Below, piece after piece: positions 24,608 to 35,100 of a stretch of DNA of 64,000 bases (its first letter is position 1; every line of letters starts with the position of its first letter). The notes under the pieces are model-generated. The model was not told where the DNA came from. It saw only the letters and a program-made list of their open reading frames with translations, and did no database searches. The translations under genes and the position numbers were made by a program. This stretch comes from a virus. Location of the stretch: positions 1 to 64,000 of the IMG/VR virus record IMGVR_UViG_3300028840_008184; one strand, written 5' to 3'.

Positions 24608-26106
24608 TTTATGCCGCCTCCTGGTGCAAACGGTATAGACATGATTCCAGTTGGAACCGTGCTAGTTATGTAGGTTGTGTATCCAACACTGGCGGGCTCC
24701 GGGAAAGGAACGTCGTTTCTTGCGGGTGTTGGGAGGGAACATTCTTGCTCTTGCTCTTCTAACTCTGGATTTTCATAAGGTTCTTTATCACCCAATGATT
24801 CTCTAATCTTATCTGTATCAACTGGCTTTTCGCCGCAAGGCTCAGAGAACCAATCGATGAGATCGACAAACATATCTTTAAATCCATAAGCTTTTGCTTC
24901 GGCGTATGCTGCCTTACATGGCCATCCGTTCTCGGTTCTAAATCTGGCTATGACGCCGCCCGTTCTATCTTGGCCAAAATAGCAATGAACATAACAGGGT
25001 TTTTGAACTAAAAGCTTTGTGACGCAGTTTCCAAGAATATTTCTGCCGTATTCTTCTGGGCGTCCGCTCTCTAGAAATGCTGGGACATGCTCTAAGCCTA
25101 CATCGTTGCACATTCGAGCGATGTCTGGATTCGCATGCAACGAGATCACCCTTTCTACTCCAAGTGATTTCATAGCTTCCAATTGTGCGTGGTCATCAAT
25201 CATTCCGCCCCTATACACCATCCCAGGAACGACCACTGCAAAATTCCTGGGAAGCGACCTAGGGTTTGGTCTCAAATCTCCAATTTTATTCAAGGTTTCT
25301 ACATCGAGCTTTCCTGTGGGTTGCAAGCCACTCTTTGCCTGCCAGCTAGCCAGCCCAACCACAAAATCAGCATCTAGTTGGGCAGTCTTACAAATATCTG
25401 TAATTATTCCAAACAAATCCATAACTGTCTTGCTGTGGGAAACTTTTTGATTAAATTCTACAGCATCCTCTATATCAAACGCTGCAAGTCTCGGCTCACC
25501 TTTTAACAAAAGTGCGACACCTGTTTTGACCATCTGGTATTGATTCTTGTTAGCCGTGTGAGCTACAAATTCCAGATCCGGCTCGCCTATTGGGCTGTCG
25601 GGCAAATATTTCTGCCTGATGTCTTCAAGCTGCGAAGCAGCTTCTACGAGAGACGCCATAGCTCTTGGACGCATTCTGAGTCTTTGCATGAATTGTCTCG
25701 CCTCTGTCTCCGCCTCTGGCTCTCCTAGGAATGGAGATGTGACAGGGCGCGGTGCGCCCCTTCCAAGATGGCCCATCTCATGAACGATGGTTTCCATCAA
25801 GCCGTCGAGAACAGCGTTTTCAAGCTCGCCTGAAGTTACAGTCTGCTTTGTTGCTTGGCCAGAATTGCGCATTGTGATCTCTCTAATCCTATCCTTGAAG
25901 ATGTGGATCTCGCGCGGGTTTTTATTGGGGCCACTTTCCACATGACCCAATTGCCCAGAGCCACCTCCAGAGTGAACCTTGATTCTTATGTCTGGAGGCA
26001 GAAGACCTGGGCTGATTTGGTCAATCATATTCACTGCCTTATCAACAGCGGGATCCCAAGGCTCAATGACTATCCTGGCTGCTCGTTTGCTAAATGAAAA
26101 GCTCAC
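24604..26106 (-). CDS. Metallopeptidase / dual-specificity phosphatase fusion
   Basis: 500 residues, from a GTG with AAGGAG 6 nt upstream (MSFSFSKRAARIVIEP). Three parts are visible. Residues about 20-160: a zinc-metallopeptidase-like domain with METIVHEMGHLGRG (HExxH about 107-111) and acidic EPEAETEA downstream as possible third ligand. Residues about 252-272: a short peptidoglycan-binding-like motif (ASWQAKSGLQPTGKLDVETL). Residues about 295-430: a cysteine phosphatase domain (VYRGGMIDD at its start; HCYFGQDRTG, the HCx5R loop, about 373-382). The proline-rich tail ends in PFAPGGGIK. K-x-A sites are FSKRAAR and ICKTAQL, the second between the two enzymes. Substrates unknown; packaging into the virion is inferred. 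Confidence 0.8.
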   Translation of the reverse strand: MSFSFSKRAARIVIEPWDPAVDKAVNMIDQISPGLLPPDIRIKVHSGGGSGQLGHVESGPNKNPREIHIFKDRIREITMRNSGQATKQTVTSGELENAVLDGLMETIVHEMGHLGRGAPRPVTSPFLGEPEAETEARQFMQRLRMRPRAMASLVEAASQLEDIRQKYLPDSPIGEPDLEFVAHTANKNQYQMVKTGVALLLKGEPRLAAFDIEDAVEFNQKVSHSKTVMDLFGIITDICKTAQLDADFVVGLASWQAKSGLQPTGKLDVETLNKIGDLRPNPRSLPRNFAVVVPGMVYRGGMIDDHAQLEAMKSLGVERVISLHANPDIARMCNDVGLEHVPAFLESGRPEEYGRNILGNCVTKLLVQKPCYVHCYFGQDRTGGVIARFRTENGWPCKAAYAEAKAYGFKDMFVDLIDWFSEPCGEKPVDTDKIRESLGDKEPYENPELEEQEQECSLPTPARNDVPFPEPASVGYTTYITSTVPTGIMSIPFAPGGGIK

Positions 26107-26116
26107 TTCAATCTCC

Positions 26117-26443
26117 TTATACGGTTCCAAGTATTTTGCCCAACTCGATTATCACCTGACCAACGAACCCTGGGTCAAGGCCCATTAGCAAGTTTTTGGT
26201 AATTCCAATAGCCTGACCAATAGCCGATGATGGCGGCAACCTTTTAGCACCCAGATCAACAGAAGATATTCTAAGCACTTTGCCTCTTAGCCTGCGCAAA
26301 AAGCGCCCGCGAAGTCTTACTGGAACACGGTGAAACATAAACTGAATAATCTTAAAGATAGACGCAGCCGCTTGGTCGGGTCTTGTGCCCGGCTGCTGAG
26401 CTTCCTTGCAAATGTCTCTTATGGAAAGTTTAATATCGGTCAT
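26117..26443 (-). CDS. Hypothetical basic protein
   Basis: 108 residues with a strongly basic centre (FHRVPVRLRGRFLRRLRGKV) and a hydrophobic, Gly-containing C-terminus (IGITKNLLMGLDPGFVGQVI). The start lies directly after the previous gene's stop. The ribosome site is poor, so coupling is likely. The basic centre suggests nucleic-acid or membrane binding. No family recognised. Confidence 0.5.
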   Translation of the reverse strand: MTDIKLSIRDICKEAQQPGTRPDQAAASIFKIIQFMFHRVPVRLRGRFLRRLRGKVLRISSVDLGAKRLPPSSAIGQAIGITKNLLMGLDPGFVGQVIIELGKILGTV

Positions 26444-28114
26444 TTATTCATCAACCCTTTTGCCCTTTCTCCACTGATAGCAAGACCAGTATTTTGCTTT
26501 CGTTTTATTCTTGGCAGATTCGGTGTCACATTTGTGCCTAGCTCTGAAAGATTTACGACGCTTGGGGTCATCCCTCTTTATTTCGAGTCCAGGATCGCCA
26601 AATTGAACCTTCTTTACCTTTTTTGTTTTGGGATCCATCACAAACACATGAAACTTCTTTTTACTACCAGATGGATTTCTTATTGGGTCATTAAGTTTCA
26701 CCTTTTTGCCTTGATATTCGGCAGCTAGCACAGTTTTCTTCTTTGCAGATTTGTCTATACCATCATCAGCCCTAAAATCTTCTTCAGTAAGTTCTTGCGG
26801 CATATCCTTTTGTGTAAGTTCTTGCGGCATATCTCTTCGTGTAAGCGGCTGCGGAAACTGTCCCCTCTGTGGAGCAGGAGCAGGCTGCTTTTGCTGCTGT
26901 TGTTGTTGCTGTTGCGGCTGTTTTCCATACATTCTTCTCATATATTCCTGAAACTTAGCCGGATCTCTCAAACTCGTGCTTGGCCTAGCAGGAGGCTGTT
27001 GTTTAGCTGGTTGAGGAGCCGGTTGTCTTGGCTGTGGTTGAGGAGCCGGTTGTCTTGGCTGTGGTTGAGGTGCTGGTTGAGGTGCTGGTTGAGGTGCCGG
27101 CTGCCTCTGAGCTGGTTGCTGCTGTTGCCTCGCTCTGGTATTCTGAAGCCTAAAGTGATTGGCCCACTGATGAGCAAGACCTTTATTTCTTATTGCCCTC
27201 ACCCTTCTCTTTTGTTCCTCGGTCAACCCCTCCAGGTTTTGAGCCTCTTTTTCTATCCCATCGTCGGATTTTTGCCGTGATTCAGCACGCATTATGTTTT
27301 GAAACACACCTTCAACCACCGCTTTACCTTTTTGTTCCCACATTTTTCTTAAAAGATCAAGAGCATTTGCGATTTTTGCTGGCTTGTAGCGCAGCATTAA
27401 GGCCTGAAAATATGTAATGTCCTGACTGTTAAGCCACTTGTCGAACTCAGTGTTTTTATTTACAAATTCTTTTCTCCATTGCATCCATTTTGCTTCTTGT
27501 TGTGCTGGTTTCGTCGGTTGATTGCGTTTTGCTTGCTGGGGCGCTTTCCATGGCGTACCAGGATATCCTAAATAACTATGCAACATTTTCCTAGTCAAAT
27601 CTTTGATACGCCCTTTTTTCAAACTCGAAATTATATCTACTCCAGTTGCTTCCTGATATTGCTTAGCTCTCTGTGCCATTTCCGGGTTGGCTTTAAAGTA
27701 TCTATCAACCCAATCTCCCTGAGCCTCTTTTTCTATGCCCAAAGAAGCCATAACATCCATAACATCTTGCTCTCCTTCAAACAAATCCAGAAGATCGTAT
27801 TCGGATCCACTGATCTCCTCTTCCTCTTCTATTTCATATGCAGGGGCTTCCTCCATAAAGGGAAGGACGCTTCTCTCTTTTTCCCTCTCTTCTTCCTCAC
27901 GCCTTCCTTCATGGCGCTCAAACAAATAGGGCAGATCAAAGGGCTTTTTATTAGCAAGCCGCTTAAGGCGAATAGCTCTTGCTTCTTTTCTGCCTTGCTC
28001 TTCCAAAACCTTTGTGTGCTTTTTGACATATTCATCAATAATATCAGCCGCGTCAAAGAATCCCCTCTTATCGAGATAGTTTGCTAGGGCCACAAAATCT
28101 TTTAAGTTACTCAT
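26444..28114 (-). CDS. Tagged head protein with RHKCD..YWSC domain
   Basis: 556 residues. The hairpin tag is at the very N-terminus (FVALANYLDKRGFFDAADII, then DEYV). Three near-identical K-x-A motifs (SLGIEKEAQ, DDGIEKEAQ, DDGIDKSAK) divide the rest. A Pro/Gln-rich linker contains a 33-bp direct repeat and a Q8 run. Residues about 470-555 form a domain with VQFGDPGLEIKRDDPKRRKS, FRARHKCD and YWSCYQW. I know this C-terminal domain from many phage head-region proteins, where it is annotated only as a DUF; its function is not known. Processing would release the domain from the tag. Confidence 0.7.
   Translation of the reverse strand: MSNLKDFVALANYLDKRGFFDAADIIDEYVKKHTKVLEEQGRKEARAIRLKRLANKKPFDLPYLFERHEGRREEEEREKERSVLPFMEEAPAYEIEEEEEISGSEYDLLDLFEGEQDVMDVMASLGIEKEAQGDWVDRYFKANPEMAQRAKQYQEATGVDIISSLKKGRIKDLTRKMLHSYLGYPGTPWKAPQQAKRNQPTKPAQQEAKWMQWRKEFVNKNTEFDKWLNSQDITYFQALMLRYKPAKIANALDLLRKMWEQKGKAVVEGVFQNIMRAESRQKSDDGIEKEAQNLEGLTEEQKRRVRAIRNKGLAHQWANHFRLQNTRARQQQQPAQRQPAPQPAPQPAPQPQPRQPAPQPQPRQPAPQPAKQQPPARPSTSLRDPAKFQEYMRRMYGKQPQQQQQQQQKQPAPAPQRGQFPQPLTRRDMPQELTQKDMPQELTEEDFRADDGIDKSAKKKTVLAAEYQGKKVKLNDPIRNPSGSKKKFHVFVMDPKTKKVKKVQFGDPGLEIKRDDPKRRKSFRARHKCDTESAKNKTKAKYWSCYQWRKGKRVDE
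26880..27110. repeat. Pro/Gln low-complexity repeats
   Basis: A Q-rich run (CTGTTGTTGTTGCTG units) and a 33-bp direct repeat near 27012-27078 encode QPAPQPQPR units of the tagged head protein. A linker; no CRISPR-like spacing. Confidence 0.8.
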
Positions 28115-28785
28115 TTATTTACCCCTTTTTTGCAGAAGTGCTCCCACCAATTGTCCGCATCCTTGGGCAATGCCCTATAGCTTTTTGGTGGCGGAAGTAA
28201 GAACCCAGTCCTAAGCATAGAAATTAACTCTTTCATCTTTTCGTATTCAAAGTCTCTATCATCAATCAAACCAACTGTATATTTGTCGTATAGCTTTGAA
28301 GCCATTAAGTATGCTCTGTCCGCAGAAACCATTTTGCGAGTCTTTGGTTTTTTAACAACTTCACCAAAGTCTTCAAACTCCAACACTTCAGGAACAAGAG
28401 CATCAATTCTTTCCGACAGATCCGTTTCGCCCTTGCTTTCCAAAAGGCTGGCCACTTTGCCCAGCCCAATAAGACATTCTTCTTTGGGTTTGCCTGATAT
28501 AAAATGTTCTATACAATTGTTTATGGCATCGGCTATATGAACCATACCTTTATTTTCCAAAGCGTCTGAGACATAAGTCATAGAGTCAAGAATAGAAGCT
28601 TTTGAATATTTAAAACCACGCACTTGTTTTAAGCGCTCTTCTGCCCGCTTTTTACCCGATTCTCCACCATAACAGCCAAATTCTTGGTATTTGCCCTTCT
28701 TGGTTTTTTTATGTCCTATGACACAATAAACCGTTTTGCCTTTTCTTTTCCTAGTGACTATCTTGGCGAGCTTCGTAATACTCAT
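28111..28785 (-). CDS. Head protein with hairpin tag
   Basis: 224 residues, from MSITKLAKIV (GGAG 5 nt upstream). The N-terminal 50 residues (RKRKGKTVYCVIGHKKTKKG then YQEFGCYGG) are basic with two Cys, resembling a small DNA-binding or beta-hairpin domain. The tag motif follows (YVSDALENKGMVHIADAINN). A second weaker one is LGKVASLLESKGETDLSERI. The rest is helical. No enzyme signature. The 4-nt overlap with the 556-residue gene suggests they are co-translated. Confidence 0.6.
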   Translation of the reverse strand: MSITKLAKIVTRKRKGKTVYCVIGHKKTKKGKYQEFGCYGGESGKKRAEERLKQVRGFKYSKASILDSMTYVSDALENKGMVHIADAINNCIEHFISGKPKEECLIGLGKVASLLESKGETDLSERIDALVPEVLEFEDFGEVVKKPKTRKMVSADRAYLMASKLYDKYTVGLIDDRDFEYEKMKELISMLRTGFLLPPPKSYRALPKDADNWWEHFCKKGVNK

Positions 28786-28795
28786 ATCCTCTCCA

Positions 28796-29113
28796 TTATT
28801 TATTATACTTTCTGGAACCAAACATTTTATTAGTCAAAGAAGCATTTACGGCCTTATGGAAATCAAACTCAGGAAGCCATATTGCTTTAATGTTTCCTCC
28901 AGATGAATCACAGTTTATGTAAATTTCTCCAACATCGGGCACGTCAAGGGTCAACATATCACTATCAATATCCACATCTACAACCGTTCCTCTAAAGAAA
29001 CCGGTGTTATTCAGTGAGAACTGGTCAAAGTTAATGGATTCAATGTCTACACCCATCCACACACATATTTCTCTACCTAAAAATTTATCTCTAATGAAAG
29101 TAGCCATACCCAT
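28796..29113 (-). CDS. Hypothetical beta-rich protein
   Basis: 105 residues, from MGMATFIRDKFL (GAGGG 7 nt upstream). The centre alternates strands (GTVVDVDIDSDMLTLDVPDV) like an OB or SH3-type barrel. It sits between the giant multidomain gene and the tagged head gene. No family recognised. Confidence 0.55.
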   Translation of the reverse strand: MGMATFIRDKFLGREICVWMGVDIESINFDQFSLNNTGFFRGTVVDVDIDSDMLTLDVPDVGEIYINCDSSGGNIKAIWLPEFDFHKAVNASLTNKMFGSRKYNK

Positions 29114-29162
29114 GATTATGCCCTCATAAGTCTTCAATTTCTATGATCATTTATTATAAGAT

Positions 29163-32100
29163 TTATGCCGCCAAAAGTCTCTGCAATTTTCCCTTTAAGT
29201 TCAAATACCTGGGGACATTTTCTCTAAACTCATACACCAAGGCCCATCTTCTTCCTGCTGCGCTTGGGTGTTTGTCTTTTTTGGCTTCTTCGTATCTGGA
29301 CTTCAGCCTTTCAATCTCTTCTTCTATAGACTCAATCATGCCAGAAATCTCTTCTTTTTTTAAGAACCTTATCCTTTCATCTGGATCTGGAACATTCAAA
29401 AGATTTTTCCATCTTTTCACAACATTAGGTTCTCTTTGCTCGGGTCTTATATAGAGCGGATCCCAACGAAGTGGGCGCTCCCTATCTAAAATCTTCCCGG
29501 CAGTTTTCTGATCTATTTTGCCCAAAAACTTAATGTCTTTTTTATACTTGTTCCAGATCTCCTCCGAGAATAATATCTCATGGACACCCTCTAATTTATG
29601 CAAGCCGCCGGCTTCTTTAATCATTTTCATAGGAACTTTATATGTATAGACATTTCCAAAAATGCCGTGGCGTGGGCCAACTGTTCTCCAATTGGAAGTC
29701 ATAAATAAGCCTACACTAATGGGCTCTTCTGTTTGCCTTGATCTTACCCAAGAGTGCTGACCAAGTTCAGCGTATTCTGGGTCTATCTTTTCCCAAAGCT
29801 CAGGATCAGGCAACCATCGTGTCTTGGGTCTGGGAATAGGTGGTCTTGGCCCTACGTGATACAATATTTTGTATTCTCCTTCCCTACGCACAGCCTCTTT
29901 CACAAACTCCCCTTTAGCAAATAGAAAGTCGTCCGCCATGTCCTCGCTTTCACCTATCTTGCTCCAATCCGCATCTGGCGGCATTAACCTATGTTTTTTG
30001 TATAGGTCTAGTTTGACTTCTTTATATCTTTCCATATCCCCTTCTTGTAATGCCCTGTGCTTTTCAAGTATTTGTCTATGCCTCTCTTCAACCGGGGCAT
30101 CTAAGATGCGCTTGAGACCTTTAAGCTGATATTCCACATGCTCTTTGGGTCTTACTTTAAGATCTATAGAAATCCCTTCAGATGTCTCATATGTGTGCTC
30201 AACATAAGCGCCCTCTTTCACATTGGAAAATGGTATGCCCGCCTCTGTTAGCATCTTGCTGGTTCTCTCAACATCGTCGGTTCCAACTTGAAAGTCTATG
30301 TCCGATACGCCGGGGATGTTAATTCCAGCCGCCGTTGAACTAACACAAACAGGATCAATCCCAAGTTCCTTGAGTCTCTCTTGCTCTCTTTTCATTATCC
30401 TGAACATCTTGCGGCGTTCTCTGGCGCTCTTTAGCAAGACTTCATATTCTTCTTTGGTGTATTTTGCCGCTTTCTTGAATAGTTCTTTTTTCCTGTCCTC
30501 ATCTATTCTTGCGGCATCCATCTGCTTGTCTGTGGCCACCACCGCCTTGATGGTCTTTTTCTTCTGCATCACGGCTTTGGCTAGTCGATGGTAGCCGTCA
30601 ATAACCTCGCCCTTATATACCAAGATCGGATATTTCAAATCCGCGTCCTTTATTCTTTTAGTATCATCCTTATATTTCTTAGGATTCTCAAGCACCTCTT
30701 CTGGACTATGGGCACCCTTCCCTGGACCAACCTCATCACCCCATACTTTTTCTTTCATGTTCCATTCAAGAGTGCTAATGGGGACATTCTCCGCTTTGTT
30801 GTCCGCAGTGATTTCTATTAACATATCCACGGAATATGCTCTATCACTATCCGTGTAAGTCTGCCCAGCCTTCTTCTCAAGATCATCTTCCTTGGCTTCC
30901 ATGATCATCCACTTGTTTCCATCAGTCTTGAAGACCTTGTAGGCGCCCTTTTCCTTTTTGCCCTTCAACTTAAAGACAATTTTGCTGCCGCTCCAGGAGA
31001 TTTCATTATAGGTTCCAGAGTCATAAACTTCCACTTTTCCAGCACCATATTCGCCCTTGGGAATCTCTCCCTTGAACTTCATGTATGAAATTGGGTGATC
31101 TTCCGTCTTCATGGCCAACAGCTTTTCTTTGCCTTTGGGAAGCTTGTGTTTTGGGATTGCCCATGAAGACATAGCACCCTGATCGTTTTCAAGTCTCAAA
31201 TCGAAGTGTTCCCCAGCCCTCTCAGCCTTGTGGCGTTGAATTACAAACCTGTGCTTATTCTTTCCTTCTTCTTTGCCCTCTGGTTCTGGGGTCTCTTCAA
31301 ACTCTCTTTTTTTTTTGTAAGTTGAAAGCGGGTCTTTCGCTGCCAATCTCAATTGGGCTTTCTTTCTACCCTTCATTTTGAAAAGTTCCATATCCAGAAT
31401 ATCCTCTATATTATATGGATATTCCTTCATAGTTCTTTCAATCTGCTTAGAGAACCTGGCCCAGAATTCTGGATTGTCTTTTTGAAGCACAACAAGCTCA
31501 TGGAACTTATCCCAGAAATCAGCACCTATCTTATTATTCTCAAGCTCGTTTATCGCCTTGATTGGCATCCAGTCATACTTCCCAGGCATTACCAAAGCTC
31601 TCACAAGCATATATTTGCCCGGAGTAAACTGATTGGTCTTGGTGGTTAATGAGATTCCATTGTAGTCGTGTTCTTTCATGCCGCTAATGTCATCTTCCTT
31701 ACCAGCCACCATTTTCTCAGCTTGCCATTTTGGTACAGCCTCAAGGCCGCCAATTTGTCTTGGTTCCAATCCTTCCAGATCGGTTTCGTCTAAGTTCCAG
31801 ATGTCCAATACTCTAAGCAACCTTGGCGTAGTTCCTTTTCTCCTCTGGCGTATTTCTTTACCCTGTAGGTTAAACCTGGCACCAAGCGGAATGGCATCCT
31901 TGCGAGGAAGCTTCAGTCCATCTTCAACTTTCGTTATGAAATATGTGCCTGGGCCATCAGAGGATATACCATCTCTCTTCATGGATACAAGCCACTCATC
32001 TAAACCAAACCTTTCATATGGGTTCTCAACGGACAACATTTTATCCACCCAACGCTGAAGTAGAGGTATAGAAACTTCTTGTTTTTTGAATTTCTCATTG

Positions 32101-35100
32101 ATCTTCTTCTTCCTCTCTTCAAGTTTGTTCTGCATTTCCGACGAGCCCGTGCCCTTATTTTTCTTGACCTCTGCCTCAAGCATAGCCCTGGCCATCCAAC
32201 CAACATAATGTAGTGGATCGTCAAAGGCATAGTCCTTTGTGGCACTCAAAAGAAATAGTTTTCTCAGAAGAGCAGCTCGTCTCTTTGCGGATGGCGCTTT
32301 AACCTCCCCTTCCTCTATTTTCTCTTGTAGGAAACTCAGCTCGTCATAATAGTCATAGTATTGTCGAACGGCACAGCTTTGGCCTATTGGAGCCACTTCG
32401 TTAAAAGCAACCATCAAATCTGCATGAGGATTTTGCTCTCTATGCTCTTGCGGAATCTCTTCCCTTCTCAGCTCTTTTTCAACCGTTCCCCACATATCTC
32501 TTGTGTGAGGTCCCCACAAAAAACCAGCAGCCGGAACCTTTTGTTCCTTTCTGGCTCGGCCAATGGTAAATCTTACACCATCATGCGGACAGATAAAGGG
32601 AACCTCGTCCAGCCATGCTGGCGGAGTTCTTCCCTCTCCCTCGGGAGATGGCACAGCCTCTTCTTCTCTGGCTTCCTGTTCTGTTATTTCTTCTTCCATT
32701 GGGGGCACAAGTCCGTAATATCTTTTAAGCTTTGCTTTGATTTCCTGGCCTCTGCCTGTTTTCCAAATGTGGTGGTTCCAATCAATAGAATTCAAGGGAA
32801 CCCTACCACCTGGACAAGTTGGATTTGGGCACCAAGTATGAGACCAAGGCACTGCGGCTTGGGCTGAATATATTCCCATCTTTCTTTCTATATCTTTTTT
32901 CTCCTGCGCCAATCCACTTATTTTTTCATTAAGGTTTGTGAGCAATCTGTTCAGATCTCGTATCTTGCGCTCACCACTTTCTTTATCTTTAGGATCTGTA
33001 TATGTGTCCTTGGCCTTGGAAAAGAATCTCAAAAGCTTGTTGGCTTTCTCTTGTTCTCTTTGCATAGTAGTTAATTTGCTATCCAAGCGAGGCAGTTCTA
33101 CGTTCCTCAGGCCTTCTACTCTTCCGGCGCAGTCTGGACACGCCCAGGTGCGTTTTTTTGTCTTTTGCATCTTGGGTGGAAGGGAGTTTTTCTCAAGGGT
33201 TTTACATATAGAGCACACTGGATTTTTTGATACTGTGTAGCCCTTATCCTTGGCCACTTCCTTGACCATCTGTCTGTCCAGGATTTTATAAATCCATTTA
33301 TCCATGTTTATTGGTTCTACATTAGCCCTGTCCTCAGAGAAATATTCATTGGCCAAATCTGTGGTTTTCTCTATAATCTTCTGGATATAAGGTTTGGCCT
33401 CAGGCTGCTCTTCGAAATCAAGTTCTTGATTTCTTAGTTTTCTGGCCCTCTTCGTATCTATATCATCAAACATGCCAAATGGCGCGTCAGGGAAAGTTCC
33501 AAATTGCTTGTTCAACCTGCCAGAATTTCTTATAAACCACATGCGACCTATAGATCTAACTATGTAAGGCAGAATCCAGCTCTGTAGGAGATGAGGCTCC
33601 TTCTTCAATATTTCCCAAGCTTTTGGATCATTAAGCAATTTTCTAAACTTAGGCCCTTCTTCCATTTTGTCTGGTGTAAAAAAGTCAAGCGCCTCCGAGG
33701 ACATAGGGGGCGGATCTGGTTCTTTCCAAGTAGCCGTGCCCTTTTCGTCCACAGGAACCTCAAGTTTGGGGGCAAAGTATGGCTTTGCCTCCGCAAGATG
33801 CCTTGCCTCTTCTTCTAGAGCTTCCATGCTATATTCTTCTACTACGTCCTCTTCTTCTTCCTTTTTGGCTTCTTTCTCCTCCTCGGACATCAGTTTTGAA
33901 ATTTCTTCCCAGCGCTCTTCGAACTTTTCAGGATTGGCAAGCTCAACAAGCTCGCCGGCCATCTTTCCAGGGACAGCGGCGTATAGCTCAAAGCCGTTCA
34001 TCATTCTATTATATCCCTTCTCCGCTTCTATGTCGGCTGCTTCTATATCATCCATATCAATGAAGGATTTGTTTAAATACTCCGTTAAAGCTTCTGGATC
34101 AAGCGTCATTATTCTCTTCACTTCCTCATTGGCCTTACGAGCAAGGTATTCGTCTATTAGTTTTTTGATGGTGTGCTTTTGTTTTTCTGTAATCTCTCTG
34201 ACTGCAGGAGGAACAACCTCTTTCTCCCTTTCAGCTTTTCTTTCTCGTCCAAGCAAATATGCAACCTCTTCTGGAGTCAAATCTTCTAGTTCTGTAAATT
34301 CTTCCTCTTCTTCCAGCTCCTCTTCTTCCTCTTCAGGAATGGCAACTTCTTCCAGCTCTTCTTCCTCAAAAGCAACCTCTTCTGGCTCTGGCTCTGGCTC
34401 TGGCTCTGGCTCAGGTTCTGGCTTGGGAGCTTCTTCTACAACCGGAGGCTTTTCCTTAATCTCTTCTGGAACGGGAGCTGGAATTGGCTCCTCGCTTACA
34501 TCCTCCCATTCGTCATCCTCCTCTTCCTCGGAGATTTCCTCAAGAAACTCCTCTTCCTCTTTCGGAAGCTCTTCAGGGAGCGCCTCTTCCTCTTCAAGTT
34601 TGGCCAACTCCTCTTCCTTTTCTTTTAGAAACTCCTGGTATGGTTGCTTCATGCCCTCAAGCAAACCCTGTTCTTCTTTTTCTTTTCTCCACTTCAGAAA
34701 CTCATCAAGTTCTTCTTTACCTGGCGCCTCTCTTTTTGGCTTGGGCTCTACCCCTTCTTCCTCAAGTTCTTCGTATGTTCCACCATAGGGCTTCATCTTT
34801 TCGCCAAACATCTCAACGGCTTTTTCGCTTGGAAGTGGTCTTGGCTCAGTTGGCTCCACGAAGCCCTCTTCTTCCCTTTCGCGTCTTTGTTCCTCTTTAA
34901 GCCTCTCGATTTCAGCTTCGTCAAGCCCAGCTGCGAATTTTTCTATTCTATCTAAAACCTCACTAGCTTTTAGCCATGCTTCATATTTTTGTTTGGCTGG
35001 CCCCAAAGTCTCTGCGCCATTAAGGAAATTGGCGAACACCCAGGCAAAATTCTCTGAGTCGTCTGGGCCAATAGCCGTGAACAACAAACCATCTTTTTCA

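Noticed and set aside
33667-34788. Long plus-strand open frame (373 codons), Ser-rich
   Set aside because: It is antisense to the Glu-rich part of the giant protein. Its serine runs are the complement of GAA/GAG codons, and it has no ribosome site.
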